A DNA stretch of 64,000 bases from Eubacteriales bacterium. Lineage in GTDB: Bacteria > Bacillota_A > Clostridia > Saccharofermentanales > DTU023. Position 1 is the stretch's first letter. Every line of letters starts with the position of its first letter. Positions 17,807-25,889 of the stretch are shown here, one piece after another. The translations under genes and the position numbers were made by a program. The stretch is taken from contig JAUNLO010000002.1 of the NCBI GenBank assembly GCA_030532185.1, positions 86,461-150,460 of the forward strand, in the 5' to 3' direction. The notes beneath the pieces are model-generated. The model was not told the origin of the DNA, made no database searches, and was given only the letters and a program-made list of their open reading frames with translations.

Positions 17807-18964
17807 TTAAGGAATGAGCCGGCTGTATGCCCAGTTCTCAAGCAAGGGGGTGGATTCCCCAATCATGATTAGTTTGGCCAGGTCGCGGCTGGCAGCAGGA
17901 GCTTCAATTACACCGTTACCGCCGTAGCCCGTAGCTAACATATAGCCTTCTACCTCTGTCTCGCCTAAAATGGGCCAGAAATCCTTGGGTTCTGCCCGGT
18001 AGGAGAGCCAAGAAGAAACCAGACCACTATCAACAATGCCAGGCACCTTGACTTCCAATTGGTCTAACAAGAAATCAATGAAGTATTCATCGGTGCCCCC
18101 CGTAGCCGGCAGTTTGTCGGGATCCCATTGGCCTGCGTGCATAGGATTGTTGAGGTCCATAGACAAGTGAGATTTGCAGATAAAGATATTATCGCCTGAC
18201 CTCAGTGCATAGAATTCAGGATACTTGAGCACGGGGAAAGTGTAGGAAAGTTTCTTGCCCGGAGGAGAGAGGAAGAAAGCCTCGGCTTTAGTGTGCCAAA
18301 GGGGAACATCTAAGCCGGCCATCTTACCGGTAAAGCGGCTCCAGGGACCGGTAGCATCTACGACTACATCGAACTCATAGCTGGCGGGTTCAGAGGTTTT
18401 CAGGCCCTTCACCTTGCCGTTTTCCACTATGACTTCTTCCACTTTAACCCCGGTTTTGACGGTGCCACCATTAGCCATAAACTTCTTGGCAAAGTTATTG
18501 GAAATCATGGTGCCATCAAAATAACCATCGTCTTTGGTATAACCAGCGCCAAGAATATTTTCCGTGGAGATATCAGGGAGAATCTCTTTGATGCGGTCCA
18601 TGTCGGTAATATATTCGCCGGTGTAACCTGCTGATTTGGCCAAGGCAATACCTGTCTTAATGGTCTCCTCAACCTGGGGATTGGTGGCAACTACTAGGGT
18701 ACCGGTGTTGTCAAAGCCAGCAGACCCTTTTTCTTCAGCTTCCATTTTGAGATAAGTCTCGAAACCATAGAGACGGACATCCCAATAGCGATTTTTTAAG
18801 GAGTCGTCAAAAAGGCAAACTGTACCAGCCGATTTGGCAGTAGAAGCCCCTCCGATTGTGTCCTTTTCAAATACTGTAACCTCAGCGTTATCATAGAGGC
18901 TGAGATTGTAGGCCAGGCAGGTACCGGAGATACCACCACCGATGATTCCAATTTTCTTCTTCAT
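17807..18964 (-). CDS. FAD-dependent oxidoreductase (DAO/DadA family), probably ETF-linked
   Basis: This 385-residue protein has an N-terminal dinucleotide-binding motif IGIIGGGISGTCLAYNLS, FEKDTIGGASTAKSAG, the second FAD contact DATGPWSRFTG, and a C-terminal PILGETEVEGYMLATGYGG. This is the D-amino-acid oxidase/dehydrogenase fold, which also includes glycine oxidase and sarcosine and dimethylglycine dehydrogenases. These enzymes oxidise C-N bonds of amino acids or amines. There is no signal peptide or membrane segment. Gene order M20 hydrolase, this gene, etfB, etfA suggests that ETF is its electron partner. Its substrate is not evident: glycine/glyoxylate or a ureide intermediate are guesses from context. 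It starts 18 nt after the M20 gene. Confidence 0.8.
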   Translation of the reverse strand: MKKKIGIIGGGISGTCLAYNLSLYDNAEVTVFEKDTIGGASTAKSAGTVCLFDDSLKNRYWDVRLYGFETYLKMEAEEKGSAGFDNTGTLVVATNPQVEETIKTGIALAKSAGYTGEYITDMDRIKEILPDISTENILGAGYTKDDGYFDGTMISNNFAKKFMANGGTVKTGVKVEEVIVENGKVKGLKTSEPASYEFDVVVDATGPWSRFTGKMAGLDVPLWHTKAEAFFLSPPGKKLSYTFPVLKYPEFYALRSGDNIFICKSHLSMDLNNPMHAGQWDPDKLPATGGTDEYFIDFLLDQLEVKVPGIVDSGLVSSWLSYRAEPKDFWPILGETEVEGYMLATGYGGNGVIEAPAASRDLAKLIMIGESTPLLENWAYSRLIP

Positions 18965-18982
18965 GTTCTTCCCTTTCTGAAA

Positions 18983-20233
18983 TTAAAATTTTATTTTATC
19001 TGCTGCTAAAACGCTTGCTAAAAGTAGGTCAAAACCCAAGCCTAAGTCTTCGGGTTTGGTGTATTCCTCTTTACAATGGCTCTTACCCCCCACGCTATTG
19101 ACAAAAATCATGGCGGTGGGGAAATGTCCTGCCAGAAGCAGTGAATCGTGGAAAGCACCACTGGGTAAGCTGGTACAGGGAATAGCTTTAAGCTGGGCCT
19201 GTTCCTGGATTAATGCCTTTAAGTCTTCATGCATGGGCATGGGCGCATGCTCTAGGAGATCCTGCCACTCAAAGCTTAGCTGGGACTCGCGGCAAAGTCT
19301 GTTGAGTTCTTCTTTACAAGAAGCTGCTAGCTGGTCCATGATTGCCGCCTCTTGGTCGCGAATTTCTAAGGAAAAAATACATTGACCAGGTATGACATTT
19401 ACCGCTGCAGGTTCCACACGAATGCAACCCACCGTGGCTACCGTATAGGGGTTACCCAGGGCTTTAACCAGGTCAGGAAGCTGGGCAATGAAACGAGCGG
19501 CAGCTACGAGGGCATCCTTGCGGTCTGTCATTTGAGTGCTACCTGCGTGGTTTGCCTCTCCCCTGATACTAATTTCCATGCGTTTGACCCCAGCAATACT
19601 GGATACTATACCAACTGGCAAAGCTTGGCGTTCCAGGGATCTCCCCTGCTCCACATGGAGCTCTAGGCAGCAATGGACATCTTGGGGTAAACGCTGGGCT
19701 TCAGCCAGCTGCTCAAAGCTAATACCTGCTTCCTGGTAAACCTCGTCGCGCCGCCGGCCTAGGAAATCCAAATCTCCTGCCTGCAAGGGTAAGGGTTCGC
19801 CTACAAAAGCCGTACTGCCCATAAGGCCGGCCGAAAAGCGGAAGCCTTCTTCATCACTAAAAACTATAACTTCCAGGGGATGGTCACAGCGGAGTTTTTC
19901 TTCTATCAAGGTCTGACATACTTCTAAACCTGCCACACAGCCCACAACACCGTCATATTTACCGCCATCCGGAACGGTATCCAAATGAGATCCCATGATA
20001 ATTGGGGGCAGATCAGGATTTTCACCTTCCCAGCGGGCAATCAGGTTGCCGGCTGCATCTTGGCGCACAGGAATTCCTAATTCTTGGAACCAAGAGGCAA
20101 ACAGCTTACGGCCCTTACGGTCTTCTGGAGAAAAAGCCATCCGCGTATGAGTGCCATCCGCTTGCAAGCCACATTTATAGAGGCTATCCAGGCGTGCCTG
20201 TATACGTTCCACATGTTTGTGCATGGTGCTCAA
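18983..20233 (-). CDS. M20-family amidohydrolase, candidate ureidoglycolate amidohydrolase
   Basis: This 416-residue protein belongs to the allantoate amidohydrolase/N-carbamoyl-amino-acid hydrolase group of M20 metallo-hydrolases. The ligand set is complete: His83 and Asp94 in MGSHLDTVPDGGKYDG, Glu129 in VFSDEEGFRF, His193 in ELHVEQG and His362 in SGAFHDSLLLA. The dimerisation lid lies between. The likely start is TTG at 20233, 8 nt after GGGAGG; an ATG three codons later is possible. The motif around His362 (HDSLLLA, then MIFVNSVGGKSHCKEEYT) reads more like plant ureidoglycolate amidohydrolase than allantoate amidohydrolase; this is inference from remembered motifs. It leads the operon with the FAD oxidoreductase and etfBA. 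N-carbamoyl-amino-acid hydrolase is the alternative. Confidence 0.75.
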   Translation of the reverse strand: MSTMHKHVERIQARLDSLYKCGLQADGTHTRMAFSPEDRKGRKLFASWFQELGIPVRQDAAGNLIARWEGENPDLPPIIMGSHLDTVPDGGKYDGVVGCVAGLEVCQTLIEEKLRCDHPLEVIVFSDEEGFRFSAGLMGSTAFVGEPLPLQAGDLDFLGRRRDEVYQEAGISFEQLAEAQRLPQDVHCCLELHVEQGRSLERQALPVGIVSSIAGVKRMEISIRGEANHAGSTQMTDRKDALVAAARFIAQLPDLVKALGNPYTVATVGCIRVEPAAVNVIPGQCIFSLEIRDQEAAIMDQLAASCKEELNRLCRESQLSFEWQDLLEHAPMPMHEDLKALIQEQAQLKAIPCTSLPSGAFHDSLLLAGHFPTAMIFVNSVGGKSHCKEEYTKPEDLGLGFDLLLASVLAADKIKF

Positions 20234-20269
20234 AATGCTCCCCTCCCATATTGAAAAATCTATAATTGT

Positions 20270-20298
20270 ATTATAGAAAGCCGAGGAGTCACTTCCTA
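20270..20298 (-). promoter_or_regulatory. Promoter of the M20-oxidoreductase-etfBA operon
   Basis: On the minus strand a perfect TATAAT (20270-20275) has, 17 nt upstream, TAGGAA (20293-20298), a very poor -35 box. This is typical of an activator-dependent promoter. The 18-bp site lies exactly 31 nt further upstream. Confidence 0.6.
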
Positions 20299-20329
20299 GG
20301 GGAGGTCCTGCTAAATTCTCAGATTTTCA

Positions 20330-20347
20330 CTTATCTATATTGGATAA
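20330..20347. promoter_or_regulatory. Shared 18-bp operator, copy 1 (M20-etf operon)
   Basis: CTTATCTATATTGGATAA is an imperfect palindrome with TTATC/GATAA arms. It matches the copy upstream of allE at 16 of 18 positions, with the same 31-nt distance to the -35 position. It is a probable binding site of the cluster's PucR-family regulator. Confidence 0.65.
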
Positions 20348-20396
20348 TCAGCTTGCCTAATAAGACGGATAGGTCTGAAATAATGGATAAAGTTAG

Positions 20397-22082
20397 CTAG
20401 GCTAGAAAGTCACCCGCTTTTTGCCGTCCCTCAATCATTTGATAGACAATCATCCCAATACGCACCGATAGAACCTCTGTGGCATTGCCAAAGTCCAAGC
20501 CCGTTATTTCCTTAATTCGATTAAGGCGGTACATGGCCGTTTTATAGTGGATGAAGAGGTCTTTGGCTGTTTGGGCAAGATTAAGTTGATTGTCCAAATA
20601 GCATTCCAAGGTCTGTACCAGCTCCGCTCTCTGCTTACTTTCCGACTTGTACAAGAGAAGTAGACCTTCCGGCACAAATTCCATGAGTTCCTCCTGGGTT
20701 TCCAGTTTGCTGAGCAGCTTGAAGATACCCAAGTCGGAGAAGAAAAGCCAACCGTCCGCCGAAATCAGGTCTGTGACCTGAGCCAGGGAAACAGCCACCA
20801 GAGCATCATCGGACTCTTGGTAAGAATATTTCAAATTATGGAGGCCCCGAACCATCCGCCCTATGCCAGCCTGCAAAAGAGCGTCCGGTGCCTGTTCCTG
20901 TAAATCATGACTCAGTAAGTCATAGTAGTTTTGAAACCAAACACGGTAGTCCTTAAGACTTTGGTCCGGGTCTACCTGCTGAATTAGGGATACCCGGTCG
21001 ATGGTGTAATGGACAAGGGCCTTGGGCATACTCTTGGCCACAACTTGCTTCAAGAGATTAGTGCGTTTCAAGCGCTCATCGAAGTGATCCCTGGACTCCT
21101 GCGAGTCTACCAGGGCAAAACTAATCACCCGATAACAACACTCCGGGCAAAGTCCCGTGAAGACCCGGCTACGCTCTAGCTCGTCGTGAGAACTCAGCTT
21201 ACCTGTAAGTAGATTCTCAATCAGGTCATTATGGAATTTCTGCTCCAGTTCGAATATGGCATATTGACGTGAGAACTCATATTGCAGGGCTACAATTCCG
21301 TTCTCAATTGCCACCATATCCATGCTGGAAAACTTAGACTGAACCTCCCAGACTAAGAGGTAAAGGGACTTACCCGAAGCTAGGCGTAAGTCGATACGGT
21401 AACGGTTGGGTTCTCCCTCTACCAGGAAGAAGCGATTACGCGAAACCATCTGGGGATTAAGATTTTTCAACCGATTAAATTCCCCGGCCTCTTGGTAGTT
21501 AGCATTGCTGAAATAGAGACATTGATCATTACTATCAAAAACCGCTACGGGATTACGAATCAATTTCTCTAGCATATCTAGAATCTGGTTAATCGAAGTT
21601 TCTTCTGAGTTCAAACTGAGTGCACAGAAGTTATCATTGGTCATCTGATAATATTTGAGCCGCGTCACCTCTGACTCGAAGATACGTTCCATCACCAAAC
21701 TTAAAATGACCTGGAAAGAGACTTGGAAGGGTAAATCTACTAAGGGTATCTGAAACTTGTTACAGTAATCCTGTAAAAGACTGATTTTCTCGCGAGCATA
21801 GTCCACCTCGCGACCCCTTTTAAGGTAGATGGCACTCACCTGCTTTTCATATAGGGCATCAATGAAAGTGGAAAACTCCTCTAAACTACAGGTTTTGAAA
21901 GCATAGAGCCCGGTAAGGAGCAATTCTCCGCCTTGAATAAATTTAACAATATCCGGGGCTTCGATAATCGTCACGCCCCGGATTTCATTATCTAGGCCCT
22001 CCGCACCAGCGCTCAGCAGCATTTCCGGCTGATCGGCCAGTTGAGACTGTATTTTTAATAATTCTCTAACGGTCAGGCTCAT
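20397..22082 (-). CDS. PucR-family transcriptional regulator of the ureide cluster
   Basis: The 561-residue protein starts with the PucR N-terminal domain (VRELLKIQSQL, GVTIIEAPDIVKFIQGGELLLTG), has a long middle region that could sense a ligand, and ends with the PucR C-terminal helix-turn-helix (LECYLDNQLNLAQTAKDLF, HYKTAMYRLNRIKEITGLD). B. subtilis PucR controls purine and allantoin catabolism genes, so the location between the allE-allC and M20-etf units suggests it controls this cluster. It is transcribed separately from a TATAAT-containing promoter (22123-22128) with a poor -35 region, where a CTATTGT core of the shared operator occurs at 22133-22139. Confidence 0.9.
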   Translation of the reverse strand: MSLTVRELLKIQSQLADQPEMLLSAGAEGLDNEIRGVTIIEAPDIVKFIQGGELLLTGLYAFKTCSLEEFSTFIDALYEKQVSAIYLKRGREVDYAREKISLLQDYCNKFQIPLVDLPFQVSFQVILSLVMERIFESEVTRLKYYQMTNDNFCALSLNSEETSINQILDMLEKLIRNPVAVFDSNDQCLYFSNANYQEAGEFNRLKNLNPQMVSRNRFFLVEGEPNRYRIDLRLASGKSLYLLVWEVQSKFSSMDMVAIENGIVALQYEFSRQYAIFELEQKFHNDLIENLLTGKLSSHDELERSRVFTGLCPECCYRVISFALVDSQESRDHFDERLKRTNLLKQVVAKSMPKALVHYTIDRVSLIQQVDPDQSLKDYRVWFQNYYDLLSHDLQEQAPDALLQAGIGRMVRGLHNLKYSYQESDDALVAVSLAQVTDLISADGWLFFSDLGIFKLLSKLETQEELMEFVPEGLLLLYKSESKQRAELVQTLECYLDNQLNLAQTAKDLFIHYKTAMYRLNRIKEITGLDFGNATEVLSVRIGMIVYQMIEGRQKAGDFLA

Positions 22083-22122
22083 ATCTATTTCACAATTTCC
22101 GTTTATTTATAGGCTTGGAGTC

Positions 22123-22128
22123 ATTATA
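22123..22128 (-). promoter_or_regulatory. Probable -10 box of the pucR-type gene
   Basis: The minus strand shows TATAAT here, about 40 nt upstream of the start codon, with TAGGAG rather than a consensus -35 box 17 nt upstream. CTATTGT (plus strand, 22133-22139), the core of the cluster operator, lies in the spacer, where a bound regulator would repress. This is a weak match overall (about 9 of 18). Confidence 0.35.
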
Positions 22129-22195
22129 TATGCTATTGTCTCTTTCTCCTAGCTTCTAGTTTTCTTTAAAAGGTATGACTGTTGAGGCAGGCAAG

Positions 22196-23440
22196 TTAAG
22201 CGTCTAGCTTTTCTGCCGCCAAATCTACCATGGCTTGGATAGCCTTAACAAAGAAATCAAGCTCTGTAAACTCAACCGGACAATGGCTGCGGCCATCACG
22301 ACTAGGTACAAAGAGCATGACGGTGGGGATAAAAGGGGCAATTTCTAAGGAGTCATGCCCCGCCCCACTTGGCATATAGCGGTAGGAGAAACCATGTTTT
22401 TTACATGATGTCTCTAGGCTTTGTAGCATAGCCTGGTCCAGGTCCACAGGTTTCACATCCAATTTTTCCTGAATCTCATAGCTACCGCCCATGGCTGCGC
22501 AGTTTTCGTCCAAAGCATGGACCAACTTGGCGGCAATATCATCGAGGATGGCTTGTTTACGGGAACGCACATCCACCGTAAATTCACATTCTTCTGCCAC
22601 TATATTCATACCACCAGGCTGTACCTTGATGAGCCCTACGGTGGCCACGGAACCCTCCCCGCTAGCTCGAGCCCAATCGCCAATTTGCGCTATGACCTTA
22701 CTTGCGGCATCTACCGCATCCAGGCGCATATCCATGGGTGTGGTACCAGCATGGTCTGCCCGACCGTGCACTTTCACCACATAACGCTTGATACCTACTA
22801 TACAATCCACCAAACCCAAATCGACTTTTTCTTGATCTAAAACCGGACCCTGTTCAATATGGAGTTCTAAAAAGGCCTCGATGGAATTTTCTGGCCATTG
22901 GGCTGCCGCAATATCCGCGGGATTCAGTCCTGCTTCACGCATGGCCGCAAAAATCGAAACACCCTCCATGTCACAGTAGTCCTGGCAGTAGCTCAAATCT
23001 CGTTTCCCTAACATGGACCCGGAACCGAAATAGCCCGTACCAAATCGCATACCTTCTTCATCATTAAAGGCAGCCACCACGAAGTCGCGCTTAAACTTGC
23101 GACCACTTTCGCTGAGTATTCTGGCTACCTCAATCGCACTAATCACGCCAGCAATGCCATCGTAGTCTCCACCATTTAAGACTGAGTCATAATGAGACCC
23201 CATCATGATACAGGCTTGTCCCGCTTCTTGGCCTTTCAGACGGCCAAAAACGTTACCGGCGGCATCACTAGAAACCTCTAAGCCAGCCTCAGCCATCAAT
23301 TTTTTAAGGGCAGCGGCACACTCCAGGGCAGCTGGGGTAAAGGGCAGACGTGTGCAGCCCATACCGGGTGTAGCGGTAAAGGCCTTCATGGCATCTAAAT
23401 CGCGAGCAAGCCTTTTGCTGCTCAAGTCAATCTGCATCAT
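22196..23440 (-). CDS. allC: M20-family amidohydrolase, probable allantoate amidohydrolase
   Basis: This 414-residue M20 enzyme should hydrolyse allantoate to ureidoglycine, CO2 and ammonia. The metal-ligand set is His83 and Asp94 (MGSHYDSVLNGGDYDG), Glu129 (AAFNDEEGMRF), His194 (ELHIEQG) and His362 (SGAGHDSLEIA). The SGAGHD motif is the form I associate with allantoate amidohydrolases. The gene starts 22 nt after allE, whose product takes the ureidoglycine onward, which supports the assignment. It is a clear but divergent paralogue of the M20 enzyme at 18983-20233; all five ligands occur at equal or nearly equal positions. An N-carbamoyl-amino-acid hydrolase cannot be excluded. Confidence 0.82.
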   Translation of the reverse strand: MMQIDLSSKRLARDLDAMKAFTATPGMGCTRLPFTPAALECAAALKKLMAEAGLEVSSDAAGNVFGRLKGQEAGQACIMMGSHYDSVLNGGDYDGIAGVISAIEVARILSESGRKFKRDFVVAAFNDEEGMRFGTGYFGSGSMLGKRDLSYCQDYCDMEGVSIFAAMREAGLNPADIAAAQWPENSIEAFLELHIEQGPVLDQEKVDLGLVDCIVGIKRYVVKVHGRADHAGTTPMDMRLDAVDAASKVIAQIGDWARASGEGSVATVGLIKVQPGGMNIVAEECEFTVDVRSRKQAILDDIAAKLVHALDENCAAMGGSYEIQEKLDVKPVDLDQAMLQSLETSCKKHGFSYRYMPSGAGHDSLEIAPFIPTVMLFVPSRDGRSHCPVEFTELDFFVKAIQAMVDLAAEKLDA

Positions 23441-23462
23441 TGCGGGGTCTCCTTGTTAGTTT

Positions 23463-24245
23463 TTAAATTTTTACATCGCGATTGCAGTCTTTGGAGTAGA
23501 GATAAGTGAGGTCTTCTTCATTACCTACGCCATAACAGGCTTGAGGGCAATAGGCGTCCATAAAGACATAGTCGCCCTTCTTCACAGGTACCCAGTCTTC
23601 ATCCAAGCGATACATGGCTTTACCGGTGAGGAAATACATACCATGTTCTTGCACATGAGTTTCGATATAGCCGTGTGAAGCCCCAGGCAGGAAACGTAAA
23701 ATATGGAAGTTCATATCGAAGCCCAAATTATTGGCAGCAGGCAGGAGATCTTTTATCAGACAATGTTCCATGCCTTCGTAGGGAATCCAGTCTAGGTCAC
23801 GGACATTTCCCACTACACGTTCAGCCTCATAAGTGCCCACCCGGTCATAGCGTCTCTTATAGACAAAAAGTTGAGAATCTGCCTGACCTGTGAAGGTAAG
23901 TATTTGGCTTTCAGGAGCATAGATATAACCGCCCTCGGTTAGTGGGAAGGATTCACCTTCCAGCTGGACCTCAACCTCGCCGCGAAGGACGTAAAGAAAA
24001 CACTCTAAACCCTCGCCACCGATACCGGTATTGCGTCCACCTTCGTGCAGGGTCACCAGGTAGTCCACAAAAGAAGCCCCTAATTCGGGTGAACCTAAAA
24101 TAGTTACATCACAGTTCTCGTAGCCAGGTACAGTATTTTTAACAATACCGTCAGGCTCAATCAGGCAATAGTTATTTCTCTTAATAATTGATCTAGTAGC
24201 CAATATGTCTTGGGGATAACCAGTTTGTCCATTTAGATAGCTCAT
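23463..24245 (-). CDS. allE: (S)-ureidoglycine aminohydrolase
   Basis: This bicupin protein of 260 residues converts (S)-ureidoglycine to (S)-ureidoglycolate and ammonia with bound Mn2+. The C-terminal cupin carries the metal-binding cluster HGYIETHVQEHGMYFLTG. The N-terminal cupin (LECFLYVLRGEVEVQLEG) is structural. The ATG at 24245 is preferred to an upstream GTG three codons earlier; neither has a strong Shine-Dalgarno sequence. Because ureidoglycine is specific to allantoin breakdown, this gene is the best marker that the cluster degrades ureides. It forms a two-gene unit with allC. Confidence 0.92.
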   Translation of the reverse strand: MSYLNGQTGYPQDILATRSIIKRNNYCLIEPDGIVKNTVPGYENCDVTILGSPELGASFVDYLVTLHEGGRNTGIGGEGLECFLYVLRGEVEVQLEGESFPLTEGGYIYAPESQILTFTGQADSQLFVYKRRYDRVGTYEAERVVGNVRDLDWIPYEGMEHCLIKDLLPAANNLGFDMNFHILRFLPGASHGYIETHVQEHGMYFLTGKAMYRLDEDWVPVKKGDYVFMDAYCPQACYGVGNEEDLTYLYSKDCNRDVKI

Positions 24246-24304
24246 ACGATGCACTCGCTTTCTTTGTTTTTTGCATAATCACAGCTATGCCTTGAGATAT
24301 AACA

Positions 24305-24333
24305 ATTTTATTGGGCAGATGTCATGGCTTCAA
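24305..24333 (-). promoter_or_regulatory. Promoter of allE-allC
   Basis: On the minus strand TTGAAG (24328-24333) and TAAAAT (24305-24310) are separated by 17 nt. The leader to the ATG is about 55 nt. Confidence 0.65.
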
Positions 24334-24364
24334 TAGGTGAAAAGGCAGAAGACACCGGGAACTC

Positions 24365-24382
24365 CTTATCTATTGTGGATAA
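24365..24382. promoter_or_regulatory. Shared 18-bp operator, copy 2 (allE-allC)
   Basis: CTTATCTATTGTGGATAA lies 31 nt upstream of the -35 hexamer, exactly as in copy 1, and differs from it at two positions. Its centre is about 40 nt upstream of -35, a usual place for an activator. Confidence 0.65.
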
Positions 24383-24413
24383 AATTGTTTGAGTAAAAAA
24401 AGGGCAATAAAAT

Positions 24414-24445
24414 GGCAGACACCGCCTGGAGGGACGGTGTCTGCC
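24414..24445 (-). terminator. Intrinsic terminator of allB-permease
   Basis: GGCAGACACCG (24414-24424) and CGGTGTCTGCC (24435-24445) form a perfect 11-bp stem with a 10-nt loop. On the minus strand ATTTTATT follows. It separates the permease from the allE promoter. Confidence 0.88.
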
Positions 24446-24502
24446 AGCATACTCAAAGCTTTATGCTGAGAATTTATTTGGTTTCACAAAAGAGCTGCTT
24501 AT

Positions 24503-25858
24503 CTACTCTAGGCTAGTACCTTTACGGAAGGGGGCAGCCTGCGGCATATATTTCATGCAGAAGTAGAAGACTAAGGCTGTGGGAATAGTGGCGGTGAAGA
24601 AGGATAAATCTACATTAACCAGACCAATAACAGCACCGACAGCGGTAGCAATGACAGCTGCCCAGTTGACACCGGCATGGTTGCTGTCTTTATCTTTGTA
24701 GAGGTCAGCCAGTTTCTCCTCGTCATACTTACCCTTATGGAGAATATAGTAGTCCGTAACCATGATGGCAAAGATGGGGCTGAAGAAGGCTGTGTAAATT
24801 TTAACGAAGAGGTCCAAACCAGCTGCAGAGCTGTCATTGGTTAAAATCCAAGGGCAGGTGGCTACCGCTAAAACTCCAACCAGGATAACGGACGTCCTAT
24901 GGGAAATTTTGAAGGCATCCATAAAGGCATAGGCCGGAGGAATTACGTTACTGGCCAGGTTAGTGGTCATTTGAGCAAAGATGATAAAGGCCAGGGTGAC
25001 CACCAGCATGATCTTGTTATCCACCATGTTGGCAAAGGCGTTAATGGGATTAGCAATGCCTGTAGCAGTTGAGCTCATAGCTCCGATGAGTCCCAGCATA
25101 ACTGTGGAGGGTACCATGGCAATGAAGTAGGCTACCCCTCTTTTAACGGTAGAATAACCAGGCTGCAATTCGCGAGAATAGTCACTAGCATTGAGCATAA
25201 CGGTGGTGCTGTTACCAAAGAAAGCCATGATTGCCGCAAAGAAGGGCAGGCCCCAGGTACCTTTTAAATTGACCAGATTGTCACCGATAGTGCCCCAATA
25301 CTGAGTTACACAGACATAGAGCAAGTAGAACATGGCCATGACGATAACGGTACCACCAACGTTTTCTACCCACTTAACACCTTTAAAGCCCTTGATGGAT
25401 AGCCAAATCTGCACAAGCTGGAAGAGAATGAAGAAAAGTACAATGTTATCGTATTCAAAGAGGGCAATAGAAATCTGGTTGATGGCGCTACCTCCTAACC
25501 AGGTTTGGAAACCATACCATACAATTGCGGGCAAGCCTCTAATCATAGTCGGCAGGATACTACCCTGTGTTCCATAAGCACTCTTAAGCTGAACAGCATA
25601 GGGTGCTCCGTGTTTGTAACCAAAATGGTCGTTAAGGCAGATACCCAGAACCAGGATGGTGGACCCAATGGTTACGGCTAAGAATACCTGCAGGAGATTT
25701 AGGCCCTTTTCTAATTGGGCAGAACCCATGGTCAGGGTACCTATGGAGATACAGCCACCTAGCCATAGCATCAGGTAAGAAGGCCAGTTCATAATACGAT
25801 TTTCTGGCTTGATAGGTCGTAGGCTGTCACCGGATTTTACTTTTTTATCGTCTGACAT
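24503..25858 (-). CDS. NCS1-family permease, probable allantoin transporter
   Basis: This 451-residue protein has about twelve membrane segments and belongs to the nucleobase:cation symporter-1 family (cytosine, uracil, allantoin and hydantoin carriers). The conserved segment AFFGNSTTVMLNASDYSREL matches the family's NxSDYxR signature. The N-terminal PENRIMNWPSYLMLWLGGCI is the typical entry into helix 1. Substrate is inferred from context: it lies 31 nt after allantoinase on the same strand, so allantoin is most likely. Length and topology look complete. Confidence 0.85.
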   Translation of the reverse strand: MSDDKKVKSGDSLRPIKPENRIMNWPSYLMLWLGGCISIGTLTMGSAQLEKGLNLLQVFLAVTIGSTILVLGICLNDHFGYKHGAPYAVQLKSAYGTQGSILPTMIRGLPAIVWYGFQTWLGGSAINQISIALFEYDNIVLFFILFQLVQIWLSIKGFKGVKWVENVGGTVIVMAMFYLLYVCVTQYWGTIGDNLVNLKGTWGLPFFAAIMAFFGNSTTVMLNASDYSRELQPGYSTVKRGVAYFIAMVPSTVMLGLIGAMSSTATGIANPINAFANMVDNKIMLVVTLAFIIFAQMTTNLASNVIPPAYAFMDAFKISHRTSVILVGVLAVATCPWILTNDSSAAGLDLFVKIYTAFFSPIFAIMVTDYYILHKGKYDEEKLADLYKDKDSNHAGVNWAAVIATAVGAVIGLVNVDLSFFTATIPTALVFYFCMKYMPQAAPFRKGTSLE

Positions 25859-25889
25859 AACATCCTCCTCAAATTTAGGGATTCCTCAT

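Noticed and set aside
22196..23440. The two M20 genes as a recent tandem duplication
   Set aside because: They share ligand positions but differ widely elsewhere, including the motif around His362 and the region after Glu129. They are old paralogues with probably different substrates.
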